Assembly: GCA_018814885.1 (NCBI GenBank)
Contig: JAHIYU010000139.1
Location: 1-59,827, forward strand
Source of the DNA: a bacterium
GTDB taxonomy: Bacteria; Krumholzibacteriota; Krumholzibacteriia; LZORAL124-64-63
Direction: 5' to 3'
DNA length: 59,827 bases
Numbering within the stretch: position 1 is the first letter of the stretch; every line of letters begins with the position of its first letter. Shown here piece by piece: positions 1 to 7,722 of this stretch. A model generated the notes under the pieces. That model searched no databases and had not been told where the DNA came from. It saw only the letters and a program-made list of their open reading frames with translations. A program made the translations under genes and the position numbers.

Positions 1-114
1 CCAGCCGGACCTGCAGATCGTCGTGGTCGTGGACGAAGCGGACGTCGCCGGCGAAGCGGCCGACGATCTGCACAGGTGCGGCGCGAGGATCGTGATAGCC
101 AGGCCCGGGCCGCG
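1..114. repeat. Inverted repeat, arm 1 (copy of cheB interior)
   Basis: These 114 bases are the exact reverse complement of 1090-1203, which lies inside the receiver domain of cheB. Identity stops abruptly at base 114, where a different reading frame (the start of an exported-protein gene) begins. A perfect long inverted copy at the very edge of a sequence is typical of a chimeric or fold-back assembly end, although a real inverted duplication is not excluded. Confidence 0.9.
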
Positions 115-146
115 ACGAGCATCACCGTGGTGATCAGTTTCTTCAT
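115..146 (-). pseudogene. 5' end of an exported-protein gene, cut off by the inverted repeat
   Basis: On the minus strand an ATG at 146 is preceded by AGAAAGGACCAG (a good ribosome binding site). It opens a reading frame starting MKKLITTVMLV, the basic start and hydrophobic core expected of a signal peptide or lipoprotein leader. After about eleven codons the frame runs into the inverted copy of cheB and loses meaning. It is therefore the first part of a real gene whose remainder is missing here. Its product cannot be named. A plausible promoter lies at 229-257. Confidence 0.55.
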
Positions 147-228
147 GATCTGGTCCTTTCTGAGCGGATCCGAATCCGGCGCCGAGGGCGGCCCGGCGTG
201 TCTGGCTTCATGGGTATAGGAGTAGAAT

Positions 229-257
229 AGTTTAGTTTTATTACACGAAACCTGCAA
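229..257 (-). promoter_or_regulatory. Putative sigma-70-like promoter for the truncated gene at 146
   Basis: Reading the minus strand, TTGCAG (257-252) is followed after exactly 17 bases by TAAACT (234-229), in an AT-rich stretch that stands out from its surroundings. It would give a leader of roughly 75 bases before the ATG at 146. The same -10 hexamer, TAAACT with a 17-base spacer, appears ahead of the exported protein gene at 3304. The match is only partial, so this is a prediction. Confidence 0.35.
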
Positions 258-323
258 GTCCCCGGCGCTCCCGGCGAAAGCATCAATCCGTTCAATCATA
301 AGATCTTCAGTGAAGTTGCGGAA

Positions 324-1421
324 TCAACACCGGGCGGAGACCGGGCTCCCGGCCAGATCGACCAGGCGACGGTCGAGACGGTGGAGCGTGACGCTTTCGT
401 CCGACAAGCCGGCTTCCTTGACGGCCCTGGGCATGCCGTAGACGACGCAACTGCCCGCCGACTGGGTCAGACAATGGCATTTGCCGGCCTTCAGGAGCCT
501 GACGCCCTCGCAGCCGTCATCGCCCATGCCCGTCATCACCACGGCCAGGATGCCGGCCTCGTCCCGTATTTCGCTGAGGGAACGGAACAGCACGTTCGCC
601 GAGGGACGGCAGTTGTTCAGGGGAGGATCCATGTTCAAGGCGATCTTCGACATGTCGCCGATGCGCCTGACCGTCATGTGCTTGCCGCCGGGCGCCAGGT
701 AGACGGTCCCGCCCTCGAGCCTGTCGCCGTCGTTCGCCTCGACGACCTTGACCGCCGATTTCGCATCGAGGTCCCTGGCCATGATTTCCGTGAAGAGAGG
801 CGGCATGTGCTGGACCACGAGTATGGGCAGGGGGTAGGTGGCGGGGAGCTTCGGGATCAGCTTATCGAGAGCCACCGGTCCGCCCGTGGACACCGCGATG
901 GCCGTGGCCCAGAAGTCGAAACCGGGCGCCGATCTCTTCGCGGGCAAGGTGATGTCCTGCGGACGATGCGCCGGCCGCGGACGCCTGGGGGTCGCGCGGG
1001 GTTTCGCGGATCGGCGAACGGGTACGGCGCGGTCGTTCCGCGGGCTGCACAGCAGACTGCGTATCGTTTCGATCAGGTCGTCGGCGCCGCGCGGCCCGGG
1101 CCTGGCTATCACGATCCTCGCGCCGCACCTGTGCAGATCGTCGGCCGCTTCGCCGGCGACGTCCGCTTCGTCCACGACCACGACGATCTGCAGGTCCGGC
1201 TGGGCCAGCTTGAGGGTCAGCAGCAGGGTCCGGCCCAGCATGTCGGGCAGTTCGGCATCCAGGACGATGATGTCGAACCTGCCGTAGGCGGACAGGCCGA
1301 GGCCCTCCCGGCCGCTGGCCACCGCTGCGACCTCGTCGATTGCGAACAGGTTCTCCAGCGCGGCCTGCACGGCCTGCCGGCAGGACCGGTCGCCTTCCAC
1401 AACCAAGGCTTTCAAGCCCAT
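324..1421 (-). CDS. cheB: Chemotaxis-type protein-glutamate methylesterase CheB
   Basis: A 365-residue cytoplasmic response regulator that removes methyl groups from (and deamidates) chemoreceptor glutamates. Residues 1-125 form a receiver domain with phospho-acceptor Asp55 in VLDAELP. A basic, proline-rich linker spans about 126-165, and the CheB esterase domain fills 170-365. The catalytic Ser178 (AVSTGGP), His205 (VVQHMPP) and Asp301 (MTGMGDDG) are all present. The usual conserved receiver Lys is replaced by Arg107 (IARPGP), so phosphorylation-dependent switching may be altered. The start is the only in-frame Met before the receiver beta-1 strand, and GGGGA lies ahead of it. No other chemotaxis gene is visible; partners would be upstream or elsewhere. 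Part of this gene (1090-1203) is copied in inverse at the sequence edge. Confidence 0.93.
   Translation of the reverse strand: MGLKALVVEGDRSCRQAVQAALENLFAIDEVAAVASGREGLGLSAYGRFDIIVLDAELPDMLGRTLLLTLKLAQPDLQIVVVVDEADVAGEAADDLHRCGARIVIARPGPRGADDLIETIRSLLCSPRNDRAVPVRRSAKPRATPRRPRPAHRPQDITLPAKRSAPGFDFWATAIAVSTGGPVALDKLIPKLPATYPLPILVVQHMPPLFTEIMARDLDAKSAVKVVEANDGDRLEGGTVYLAPGGKHMTVRRIGDMSKIALNMDPPLNNCRPSANVLFRSLSEIRDEAGILAVVMTGMGDDGCEGVRLLKAGKCHCLTQSAGSCVVYGMPRAVKEAGLSDESVTLHRLDRRLVDLAGSPVSARC
1090..1203. repeat. Inverted repeat, arm 2 (inside cheB)
   Basis: This is the source copy of the perfect 114-base inverted repeat whose other arm is 1-114. It belongs naturally to the cheB reading frame (the receiver region), so this arm is the original and the arm at the edge is the copy. 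Confidence 0.9.
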
Positions 1422-1502
1422 TCATCATCCCCGGGCGAAGGATGCAACGGATTGACGCGTCGTATCGACGACGCGTCGCGGATCCCCATGGTTTTCGGCA
1501 AT

Positions 1503-2288
1503 TCATGGATTCGTCTTGAGACATACCTGCCGGCCGGCGGTCGCGAGCTCGATCCCCACCGGGCAATGGTCGGAACCGTGGACTTCCGGCTGGATCCAGG
1601 CGCGCTTCAGGCGCGGGCGCAGGGACGCGGAGACGAGGAAGTAGTCCAGCCGCCAACCGATGTTGCGCCGGCGCGCATCCAGTCGGTAGGTCCACCAGGT
1701 GTAGTGGCCGCCGCCGCTCTCGAACTCGCGGAAGGTGTCCACGAAGCCCGCCGCGACCAGGGCGTCGAAGCCGGCGCGCTCCTCGTCCGTGAAGCCGGCG
1801 TTGCGCGCGTTGGCCTTGGGGTTGGCCAGATCGATGGGCTTGTGCGAGACGTTGAAGTCCCCGCAGACCACCACGGGCATGCTCTCCTCCAGACGCCGCA
1901 GGAAGGACAGGAAGTCGGCGTCCCACCGCCGGCGGTAAGCGAGCCGGGCCAGTCCGCGCTGGGAATTGGGCGTATAGACATTGACGAGGTAATGGTCGAC
2001 GAACTCGAGGGTCAACACGCGTCCCTCGCCGTCGTGCTCCGGCGCCCCCATGCCAAAATGCACGCCTACGGGTTCGCGCCTGGTGAGCGTGACGACGCCG
2101 GAGTAGCCCTTGCGCGCGGCAGGATTCCAGTGGGCGTGATACCCCTCGGCGGAAAGTTCGACCTGCTCGGGCAGCGCCCTAGTCTCTTGCAGACAAAGGA
2201 CATCCGGACTCTCCGCTGCCAGGAAATCGTCGAAGCCCCTGGTCTGGGCCGCCCGGATCCCGTTGACGTTCCACGAAAGAAATCGCAT
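1503..2288 (-). CDS. xthA: Exodeoxyribonuclease III (AP endonuclease, exonuclease III family)
   Basis: A 261-residue endonuclease/exonuclease/phosphatase-fold enzyme for base-excision repair: it cleaves abasic sites and removes 3' blocking groups and nucleotides from duplex DNA in the cytoplasm. It begins MRFLSWNVNGIRA and carries the metal-binding Glu in CLQETRA, YTPN, the GDFN motif (catalytic Asp and Asn) and the C-terminal GSDHCP Asp-His pair, so the active site is complete. The length is normal for the family. The start at 2288 is chosen because the family begins at this Met; the upstream in-frame extension is unlike the family, and a GAAGG lies 11 bases ahead. The gene is co-oriented with cheB, with an 81-base gap. 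Confidence 0.95.
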   Translation of the reverse strand: MRFLSWNVNGIRAAQTRGFDDFLAAESPDVLCLQETRALPEQVELSAEGYHAHWNPAARKGYSGVVTLTRREPVGVHFGMGAPEHDGEGRVLTLEFVDHYLVNVYTPNSQRGLARLAYRRRWDADFLSFLRRLEESMPVVVCGDFNVSHKPIDLANPKANARNAGFTDEERAGFDALVAAGFVDTFREFESGGGHYTWWTYRLDARRRNIGWRLDYFLVSASLRPRLKRAWIQPEVHGSDHCPVGIELATAGRQVCLKTNP

Positions 2289-2440
2289 CGCCGCGCACGC
2301 CTTCGACTGGGGCTCGTTTCTTGCTGCCCGAACGGGTAGAGGACGCCACACGAGGCATTCCGATACTTCATGAGGATCGTCGGGTCACGATCGATCCATC
2401 CGAGGAACTACAGCGACCTCGATCAATCGGGAAGGTTGCC

Positions 2441-3052
2441 ATGGGAGCTTGCAAAAGGCACGCAACTAAATCCGTCTTCATCGCCATCCTGTTGGTCGCC
2501 ACCTCCGCCGCAGCCGACGACGCCTTGCTCTACGGCACCATCATGGCCGCGGCGGCCAGACCCGACGCGCCGGGCGACTGGCGCTACGAGATGCGCGTGA
2601 CATGGGAGAACAACTCCCCGTTTGCGCTGAGCCACTTCAACCTGAAGCTCGACGACGGGACCAACTGCAACGACGAGGACATCAGATCATACCTGATCTG
2701 GAATTCTCCGGCGGGGGTAGCCCGTTGCTTCGGCGTCAACGCCGCGATCTACTTCGACGCGGTGCTCGAGATGGGCGGCGACCCCTCGCTGGGGATCGAT
2801 GTGCCCCTGATCAAGTACGAGCCCAACGACATGAGCGAAATACGTCCCGGCCCGAACGGCGTGGGCGTGTTCGTGTTCTGGTCGAACCTGCCGCCGTGGC
2901 CGATCGACAGGCCGAACGTGCTGCTCAGCGAGAAATTCGGCCAGCTGCACAGCTTCGGCCAGATGGACGGCGTCTTCCCGGCGCTGCCCTGCGATCCGAT
3001 CGCCACGGATCAGTCGAGCTGGGGCGCCGTCAAGGCGGGATACGGACACTAG
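2441..3052 (+). CDS. Exported protein of unknown function with C-terminal WG tail
   Basis: A 203-residue protein with a clear signal peptide (hydrophobic SVFIAILLVATSAAA, cleavage likely after AAA at about residue 25). The mature part contains several cysteines and a mostly beta composition; I recognise no family. Its last residues, DQSSWGAVKAGYGH, match the short tail closing three other exported proteins here (genes at 13052, 41083 and 51719), here with a degenerate final Tyr-Gly-His. It does not carry the FlgD-like sorting module seen in other exported proteins of the window. The start is supported by GGGAAGG seven bases before the ATG. A strong hairpin terminator follows at 3083-3115, so it appears to be a single-gene unit. 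Confidence 0.8.
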   Translation: MGACKRHATKSVFIAILLVATSAAADDALLYGTIMAAAARPDAPGDWRYEMRVTWENNSPFALSHFNLKLDDGTNCNDEDIRSYLIWNSPAGVARCFGVNAAIYFDAVLEMGGDPSLGIDVPLIKYEPNDMSEIRPGPNGVGVFVFWSNLPPWPIDRPNVLLSEKFGQLHSFGQMDGVFPALPCDPIATDQSSWGAVKAGYGH

Positions 3053-3082
3053 CGCCGGCGACCGACCGCCCCTCGCCACCTT

Positions 3083-3115
3083 GCGGGAGAGACGACTTCG
3101 GATCGTCTCTCCCGC
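3083..3115 (+). terminator. Hairpin terminator after the exported protein gene
   Basis: A perfect 13-bp stem (3083-3095 with 3103-3115) closes a 7-base loop containing TTCG. It sits 31 bases after the stop of the gene ending at 3052. No long T-tract follows. Confidence 0.7.
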
Positions 3116-3168
3116 CTGCCGTTCGACCGGCACTTCCCGCATCAGAGAATCTCAATTAATCCTGCAAC

Positions 3169-3197
3169 TTGTAAACTTTCGCGAAATAGTGTAAACT
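3169..3197 (+). promoter_or_regulatory. Putative promoter for the exported protein gene at 3304
   Basis: TTGTAA (3169-3174), a 17-base spacer and TAAACT (3192-3197) lie in an AT-rich island about 105 bases before the start codon. The heptamer GTAAACT occurs twice here, once in the spacer and once over the -10. The match to the sigma-70 consensus is 4 of 6 at each element. Confidence 0.4.
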
Positions 3198-3303
3198 CCC
3201 CCTAACTTACCGGTCTTTCAGCGGAACCGTGAAGCGCCGTTCGCCGGCGCCTCACACCCCGTCGGTTCCCCGAGTGTCCGCCACAACCAGGGAGATTCGC
3301 TCA

Positions 3304-5229
3304 ATGATGCACCAACGATCCTGCCATCGCGCCACACTGGCCCTGCTGTCGATGCTGCTCCTGCTGTCTTCGGCGGCGTTCGCCCACGACGGGAGAATCT
3401 ACAACCCCGACCGCAAGGCGGACGCCCCGGCCTACGCACCTTCCCGTCTCGACCTGATGAACGAGAGCTTCGAGACCGCCGTGCCGCCCGCTGGCTGGGC
3501 CATGCTGAGTCTGGGCAACGCGACTCAGGAGTGGTATCAAACGGACGCCGGCGCCCGCACCGGCAGCTATAGCGCCAGACTGGATTACTGTCCCATCAGC
3601 CAGACCATGAACGAGTGGCTGATCAGCCCCGCGCTGAACTTCACCGGCCTGACCGACATCAGGCTCGACTTCTACGAGGACGAAGCGTACTGGACCGACT
3701 ATGGCGACCATCACTACGTCATGGTCAGCACCACCAGCCAGACCGACACCGGCACCTTCTCGGTCGTCTCCGACATGACGCCCGCCACCCACAACATCTC
3801 CGGCTTCACCGGCTCCGCGGTCACCGTCGACCTCTCGGCCTACGCCGGCGAGCCCACGGTCTACGTGGCGCTGCGCTACACCGGTTCCGACGCGGACATC
3901 TGGCTCGTGGACGACGTGCGCGTCTACGAACCCTGGCTGCACGACCTCGCCCTCAAGGACATAGCTCCCGACGACTGGCAGTTCGCCGGTGGAGCGACCC
4001 TCCCCATACAGGTCATCGTCAAGAACATCGGCCGCAGCACCGAGGATTTCGACGTGCAGGTGACCATCAGGAAGAACAGCGTCCAGTTCTACCAGGAGAC
4101 GAAAAGCGAGACCGGGCTGGCGCCCGGGGGCTCGCGATCGGTGATCCTGCCCACCTTCACGCTCGACGCCGCGAGCTACTACGACCTGGATGCCGAGGTC
4201 ATTCTGGCGACGGACATGGACACGTCCAACAACCAGGGCACCGCCTTCTTCGACACGTACACCTTGCCGCACGTGCCGCTGGGCATCCTGCTGACCCAGT
4301 CGGACTGCCCCGGCTGCGCGGCGGCCAACCAGGCCCTCGACGCCTACATCCCGACCCAGGGCAACGACGTGGCCATCCTGCGCGTTCACGTCTGGTGGCC
4401 CGGCACCGACGCCATCTACGACGCCAACGAGCCCCAGAACAACTTCATGGCCCTCGGCAGCGGCGCCGACTACGCGCCGCACCTGCGCATCGACCAGAAG
4501 TTGGACGCCGGTTCCGACGGATCCGGCTACGCCTTGCGGTTCGATATCCGCAAGGGCTATCACAGCCCCATGAACATCGTTCACGTCTGGGATCCGGCCA
4601 CCGAGACCGTGACCGTCGAGGTGGAGAACCTGGAGTACATGCCCCCCGAGTGGAACCTGAGGCTGCGCGTGGCGATCACCGAGGACGACGTGTACGAGCC
4701 GGGCACCAACGGCGAGCTCTACCACGACCAGGCGTTCCGCTACATGTACCCCGACACCGACGGCCTCGTGGTGCCCACGACCCCCGGCAAGCACCGTTAC
4801 ACGGTCCACTGCCCCGTCAATGCGGAGACCTGGGTCTACGAGAAGCTGCGCGCGGTGGTCTACGTGCAGGACAACGACACGTGGAAGGTCCACAACGCGG
4901 CCACCGGCCTGCTGACCGAGACCCTCGTGGCGGTCGACGATTCGGCGCCAGCCCTGTTGACGGTCAAGGGCAACCATCCCAACCCGTTCAACCCCGAGAC
5001 CGCTATCAAGTACGAGCTGTCCGCCGACCGTCGGGTACGCCTGACGATCTACGACGTCGACGGCAGCCTAGTGGCGACCTTGGTCGACGGCCTGCAGACG
5101 GCCGGCGCCCAGAGCGCGGTCTGGGACGGTCGCGACGCCGCGGGCCGGCCGGTATCGTCCGGCGCCTACTTCTACCGCATCGACGCGGGCGGCCTGAGCG
5201 AGACCCGCAAGATGGTGATGGTCAAATAG
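3304..5229 (+). CDS. Exported multidomain protein: adhesin-like jelly roll, thioredoxin-like region and FlgD-like sorting tail
   Basis: A 641-residue protein. A signal peptide (LALLSMLLLLSSAAFA) is followed by a choice-of-anchor-J / cleaved-adhesin-like beta domain (starting NESFETAVPPAGW, about residues 48-205). A CARDB-like beta segment (about 210-315) follows. Next is an Omp28/thioredoxin-like region with a CxxC (QSDCPGCAAAN, around residue 338). The C-terminal 80 or so residues are a FlgD-like Ig module (NPFNPET...GRDAAGRPVSSGAYFYRI...RKMVMVK). In FCB bacteria such modules direct or accompany export to the cell surface. The start is the first of two adjacent ATGs, preceded by GGGAG and a predicted promoter. 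The adhesin-like domain suggests surface binding; the actual ligand is unknown. Confidence 0.85.
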   Translation: MMHQRSCHRATLALLSMLLLLSSAAFAHDGRIYNPDRKADAPAYAPSRLDLMNESFETAVPPAGWAMLSLGNATQEWYQTDAGARTGSYSARLDYCPISQTMNEWLISPALNFTGLTDIRLDFYEDEAYWTDYGDHHYVMVSTTSQTDTGTFSVVSDMTPATHNISGFTGSAVTVDLSAYAGEPTVYVALRYTGSDADIWLVDDVRVYEPWLHDLALKDIAPDDWQFAGGATLPIQVIVKNIGRSTEDFDVQVTIRKNSVQFYQETKSETGLAPGGSRSVILPTFTLDAASYYDLDAEVILATDMDTSNNQGTAFFDTYTLPHVPLGILLTQSDCPGCAAANQALDAYIPTQGNDVAILRVHVWWPGTDAIYDANEPQNNFMALGSGADYAPHLRIDQKLDAGSDGSGYALRFDIRKGYHSPMNIVHVWDPATETVTVEVENLEYMPPEWNLRLRVAITEDDVYEPGTNGELYHDQAFRYMYPDTDGLVVPTTPGKHRYTVHCPVNAETWVYEKLRAVVYVQDNDTWKVHNAATGLLTETLVAVDDSAPALLTVKGNHPNPFNPETAIKYELSADRRVRLTIYDVDGSLVATLVDGLQTAGAQSAVWDGRDAAGRPVSSGAYFYRIDAGGLSETRKMVMVK

Positions 5230-5282
5230 GCTGCGCCTGAACAACACCGAAGCGGCGCGGCCATGACGGCCCACCCGACCTT

Positions 5283-6215
5283 TCAACGATGCGCCAGCAC
5301 CATCGCCAGCGCCCGGGCCGAGAACTGCTCGCCGTCCGTGCGCGGGGCCGAATCGCACGTCATGCGCACCACGCGCAGACCGGCCTCCTCGGCCATCCGC
5401 AGCGGCTCGCTCTCGTGGTGGTACTCGTAGACATGATCGCGCTGGGGAGATTCCAGGGCGGTGGAGACGAAGGCCAGTCCCTCGGGTGCCAGGTAGCGGG
5501 CCACCGAGGTGAACAGGGGTCGCGGGTCGGCCATGTGCTCGGCCAGCATGGCGGCGATGACGCCGTCGTGGCGGCCTTCCGCGAGGTCCAGGTCGAGCAC
5601 GTCGCGCGCGACGAAGCGTGCGCGCCCGGCGTGGGGCGAGGCCGCCGCGAGGCGGTTGGCGATGCGGATCGCCGGCGAGCTGATGTCGTAACCCAGGAGC
5701 GTGGCGTCCGGACGGTGCTCCAGCGAGACCAGTCCCATGGCGCCGTGGCCGCAGGCCAGTTCGAGGATCCTGGGCGCCGTCGGCAGGCGGTCCAGGAAAT
5801 GGTCGCGGAAGAGCCCCAGGTGGGCCGTCATGCTAGGCCAGAAGGCGTAGATCAGCACCGCGGCCCACATATAGGGCGTCATCACGTCGTCGTCCCCGTA
5901 GACCTTGTCGATGATCCTGGGCAGCTCGTCCGGCGTGTATCGTCCCGCCTTCTCGTAGGCGAGCTTGGCCTGCGCCACGTGCAGGCAGTACGCGTCGTAG
6001 CCGCGGACGGCGGCGGCGAAGACATCCTCCCCGTAGGCGCCGCGGGCCCAGCGGGCGAGGGGATCGCAGAGCCAGGAGCAGACGTCCCGGTTCGCCTCGT
6101 AGACGGCATGGGCCGGGGCGGCGAAGAGCTTGGCCGCGGACGGCAGGGCGTCCAGGAAGTCGGTGCCGGATACGGTCCTGGCGATCAAGTCGGTCTTGGC
6201 GGTCGTGACGCTCAT
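5283..6215 (-). CDS. Class I SAM-dependent methyltransferase
   Basis: A 310-residue soluble enzyme. The N-terminal half (1-140) is helical and unassigned, with many aromatic residues. The C-terminal half is a Rossmann-type methyltransferase with motif I ILELACGHGAMG around residues 150-161 and an acidic GYDIS strand that binds the adenosyl ribose. The post-motif ARDVLDLDL and a late LAPEGLAFVSTALES strand complete the fold. The substrate cannot be read from the sequence. The start overlaps the stop of a tiny upstream frame (ATGA at 6215-6212), with GAGG six bases before. It converges on the adhesin-like gene, with a 53-base gap holding no clear terminator. Confidence 0.85.
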   Translation of the reverse strand: MSVTTAKTDLIARTVSGTDFLDALPSAAKLFAAPAHAVYEANRDVCSWLCDPLARWARGAYGEDVFAAAVRGYDAYCLHVAQAKLAYEKAGRYTPDELPRIIDKVYGDDDVMTPYMWAAVLIYAFWPSMTAHLGLFRDHFLDRLPTAPRILELACGHGAMGLVSLEHRPDATLLGYDISSPAIRIANRLAAASPHAGRARFVARDVLDLDLAEGRHDGVIAAMLAEHMADPRPLFTSVARYLAPEGLAFVSTALESPQRDHVYEYHHESEPLRMAEEAGLRVVRMTCDSAPRTDGEQFSARALAMVLAHR

Positions 6216-6304
6216 CTCATGCCTCGCAGGATGTCGAAGGTGATGCCGGAGGAATCGCGGCAGGCGCGCCGCACCATATGCAACAGTCGCTGATCATCGA
6301 TCAA
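6212..6304 (-). CDS. Possible 30-residue ORF coupled to the methyltransferase
   Basis: A short frame, opening with TTG just after GGGAGGGAG, encodes about 30 residues ending SSGITFDILRGMR. Its TGA overlaps the methyltransferase ATG in the classic ATGA coupling arrangement. It could be a leader peptide, or the last codons of a decayed upstream gene, since a degraded acyltransferase lies just upstream. No homology is recognised, and the start is weak. Confidence 0.25.
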   Translation of the reverse strand: MIDDQRLLHMVRRACRDSSGITFDILRGMR

Positions 6305-6392
6305 CAACTCCCTCCCGGCCGCGGGTGTCAGGAAATCGACCGGTCGCCGGAGCGGAGGATCGAGCGCGCCTTGGCTCGAGATCGGAGGGCGA

Positions 6393-6524
6393 ACGGGCCG
6401 GATTGCCGATTACCGGCGACTCTTGCGGCATGTCCGCCACCCCGACGCTTTTCGCGCCGGTGCGGCAACGCGCGCCTACCGTCACGCCCGGCAGGACCGA
6501 GGCGCCGATTGCAAGCAGCGTGCC
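6393..6524 (-). pseudogene. Remnant of a hexapeptide-repeat O-acyltransferase (NeuD/maltose acetyltransferase type)
   Basis: A stretch of about 44 codons reads as the end of a left-handed beta-helix acyltransferase: LLAIGASVLPGVTVGA, then GAKSVGVADM and IGNPAR, the usual closing motif. The preceding coils and the N-terminal domain are missing, and the frame continues into meaningless sequence. It was presumably once a sugar or amino-sugar O-acetyltransferase gene. It lies between the methyltransferase and the sirtuin in a stretch (6216-6634) with no intact gene. Confidence 0.6.
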
Positions 6525-6634
6525 TTCGCGGGTCCGGGGCCCGCCGGCCGCTGAGACGCGGGGCATCAGGGAGCAATGGTCGTCGGTGCGGGCGGCGTGT
6601 TATCATCGGCGGCGGTCCACCGGAAAGGACGAGC

Positions 6635-7393
6635 ATGCAGGACAGCCTGAATGTCGCGGCCCGCATACTGCGCGAATCCCGCCACGCCGTGGCCTTCACC
6701 GGCGCCGGCGTCTCGGTCGAGAGCGGCATCCCCGCCTTCCGCGGGCCCGACGGCATCTGGAGCCGCTACGATCCCGCGACCATCGAGCTGGGCTTCTTCC
6801 TCGCCAACCCGCGCGCGTCGTGGCTCGTGATCAAGGAGATCTTCTACGACTTCTTCGGCCGGGCGGAGCCCAACGCCGCCCACGTCGCGCTGGCCGACCT
6901 GGAGCGCGCCGGCGTGATCCGCGAGGTCATCACCCAGAACATCGACAACCTGCACCAGGAGGCCGGCAGCCGCCGGGTCTGGGAGTTCCACGGCAACTCG
7001 CGCCTGATGGTCTGCCTGGGTTGCGGCCGCAAGACGCCCGTGGCCGAGGTCTCTCTCGACGACCTGCCTCCCCGCTGCGACGACTGCGCCGGGCTGCTCA
7101 AGCCGGATTTCATCTTCTTCGGCGAGGGGATTCCAGAGCCGGCGCGCAGCGAGTCGTTCCGGGCGGCGGAGGCCTGCGACGTCATGCTGGTGATCGGCTC
7201 GACGGGCGAGGTGGCGCCGGCGTCGCTGCTGCCCGGCGTGGCCCGCAACGCCGGCGCGACGATCATCGAGATCAATCCGGAGCCGTCGCTGTTCACCGAC
7301 GGCACGACCGGCATCTTCCTGCAGGGCAAGGCCACCGCGGTGATGACGGCGCTGGCGCGGGAGCTGTGGGACGGGGGGCACCGCATCGTATGA
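6635..7393 (+). CDS. cobB: SIR2-family NAD-dependent protein deacylase
   Basis: A 252-residue cytoplasmic sirtuin that removes acyl groups from lysines at the expense of NAD. The NAD-binding GAGVSVESGIPAFRG occupies residues 23-37 and QNID residues 101-104. Catalytic His119 is followed by a structural zinc site of two CxxC pairs (Cys127/130 and Cys148/151), then FFGEGIPEP and the GSTGEVAPAS and EINPE ribose-binding strands. All key residues are present and the length is typical. The start is chosen for its AAAGGA ribosome binding site and because family homology begins here; a long in-frame upstream extension is non-homologous. It stands alone between gene remnants on both sides. Confidence 0.93.
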   Translation: MQDSLNVAARILRESRHAVAFTGAGVSVESGIPAFRGPDGIWSRYDPATIELGFFLANPRASWLVIKEIFYDFFGRAEPNAAHVALADLERAGVIREVITQNIDNLHQEAGSRRVWEFHGNSRLMVCLGCGRKTPVAEVSLDDLPPRCDDCAGLLKPDFIFFGEGIPEPARSESFRAAEACDVMLVIGSTGEVAPASLLPGVARNAGATIIEINPEPSLFTDGTTGIFLQGKATAVMTALARELWDGGHRIV

Positions 7394-7400
7394 CACGCGC

Positions 7401-7546
7401 GACGACACGCTCTATCTCCTGCTGATCAGCATCCACGGACTGATCCGCGGGCCATGACCTCGAGCTGGGGCGCGTCGCGGACACATGAGGCCTGACCGTG
7501 TACGTGGTGGAACTGGCGCGCGCGCCGGGCGAGCGCCTGGGTATGC
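7401..7546 (+). pseudogene. Frameshifted N-terminal remnant of a sucrose-phosphate-synthase-like glycosyltransferase
   Basis: Across three frames the plus strand spells the start of a sucrose-phosphate synthase / sucrose synthase: LYLLLISIHGLIRG, then DLELGR followed by ADT, then [14 protein letters not shown]. In intact enzymes these follow as LISxHGLxRG, [24 protein letters not shown]. Small insertions and deletions break the frame at least twice within about 145 bases, and the catalytic domain is gone. This is a clear gene fossil rather than a functional gene. It begins 8 bases after the sirtuin stop. Confidence 0.65.
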
Positions 7547-7547
7547 T

Positions 7548-7721
7548 TCACCTCGCCATCGCCTCCGGCACGAGGGCCGCGACCGCTTCCCACACGGCCC
7601 AGAAGGCCGTGCTGTCCGCAGCGCTGAGGCCCTGGTTGCGCAGCGGATCCCGCAGATCTCCGAAGAAGTGGCCGATCGTCGGGTACCGGATGCAATGCGC
7701 GTCACCCGCGGAAGTCAGGAC
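7548..7721 (-). pseudogene. C-terminal remnant of an unidentified protein
   Basis: A 57-codon frame with natural-looking composition (CIRYPTIGHFFGDLRDPL, then NQGLSAADSTAFWAVW) ends in TGA at 7548 but has no start codon. It begins directly behind the stop of the SBBP protein gene. It looks like the 3' end of a decayed gene, possibly an alpha/beta hydrolase, though I cannot assign the family. Its tail abuts the sucrose-phosphate-synthase remnant on the other strand. Confidence 0.4.
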
Positions 7722-7722
7722 A

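Noticed and set aside
1..146. A fused exported protein starting at 146 and running into the sequence edge
   Set aside because: Everything beyond base 115 on this frame is an inverted copy of cheB, so the apparent fusion is not a real gene.
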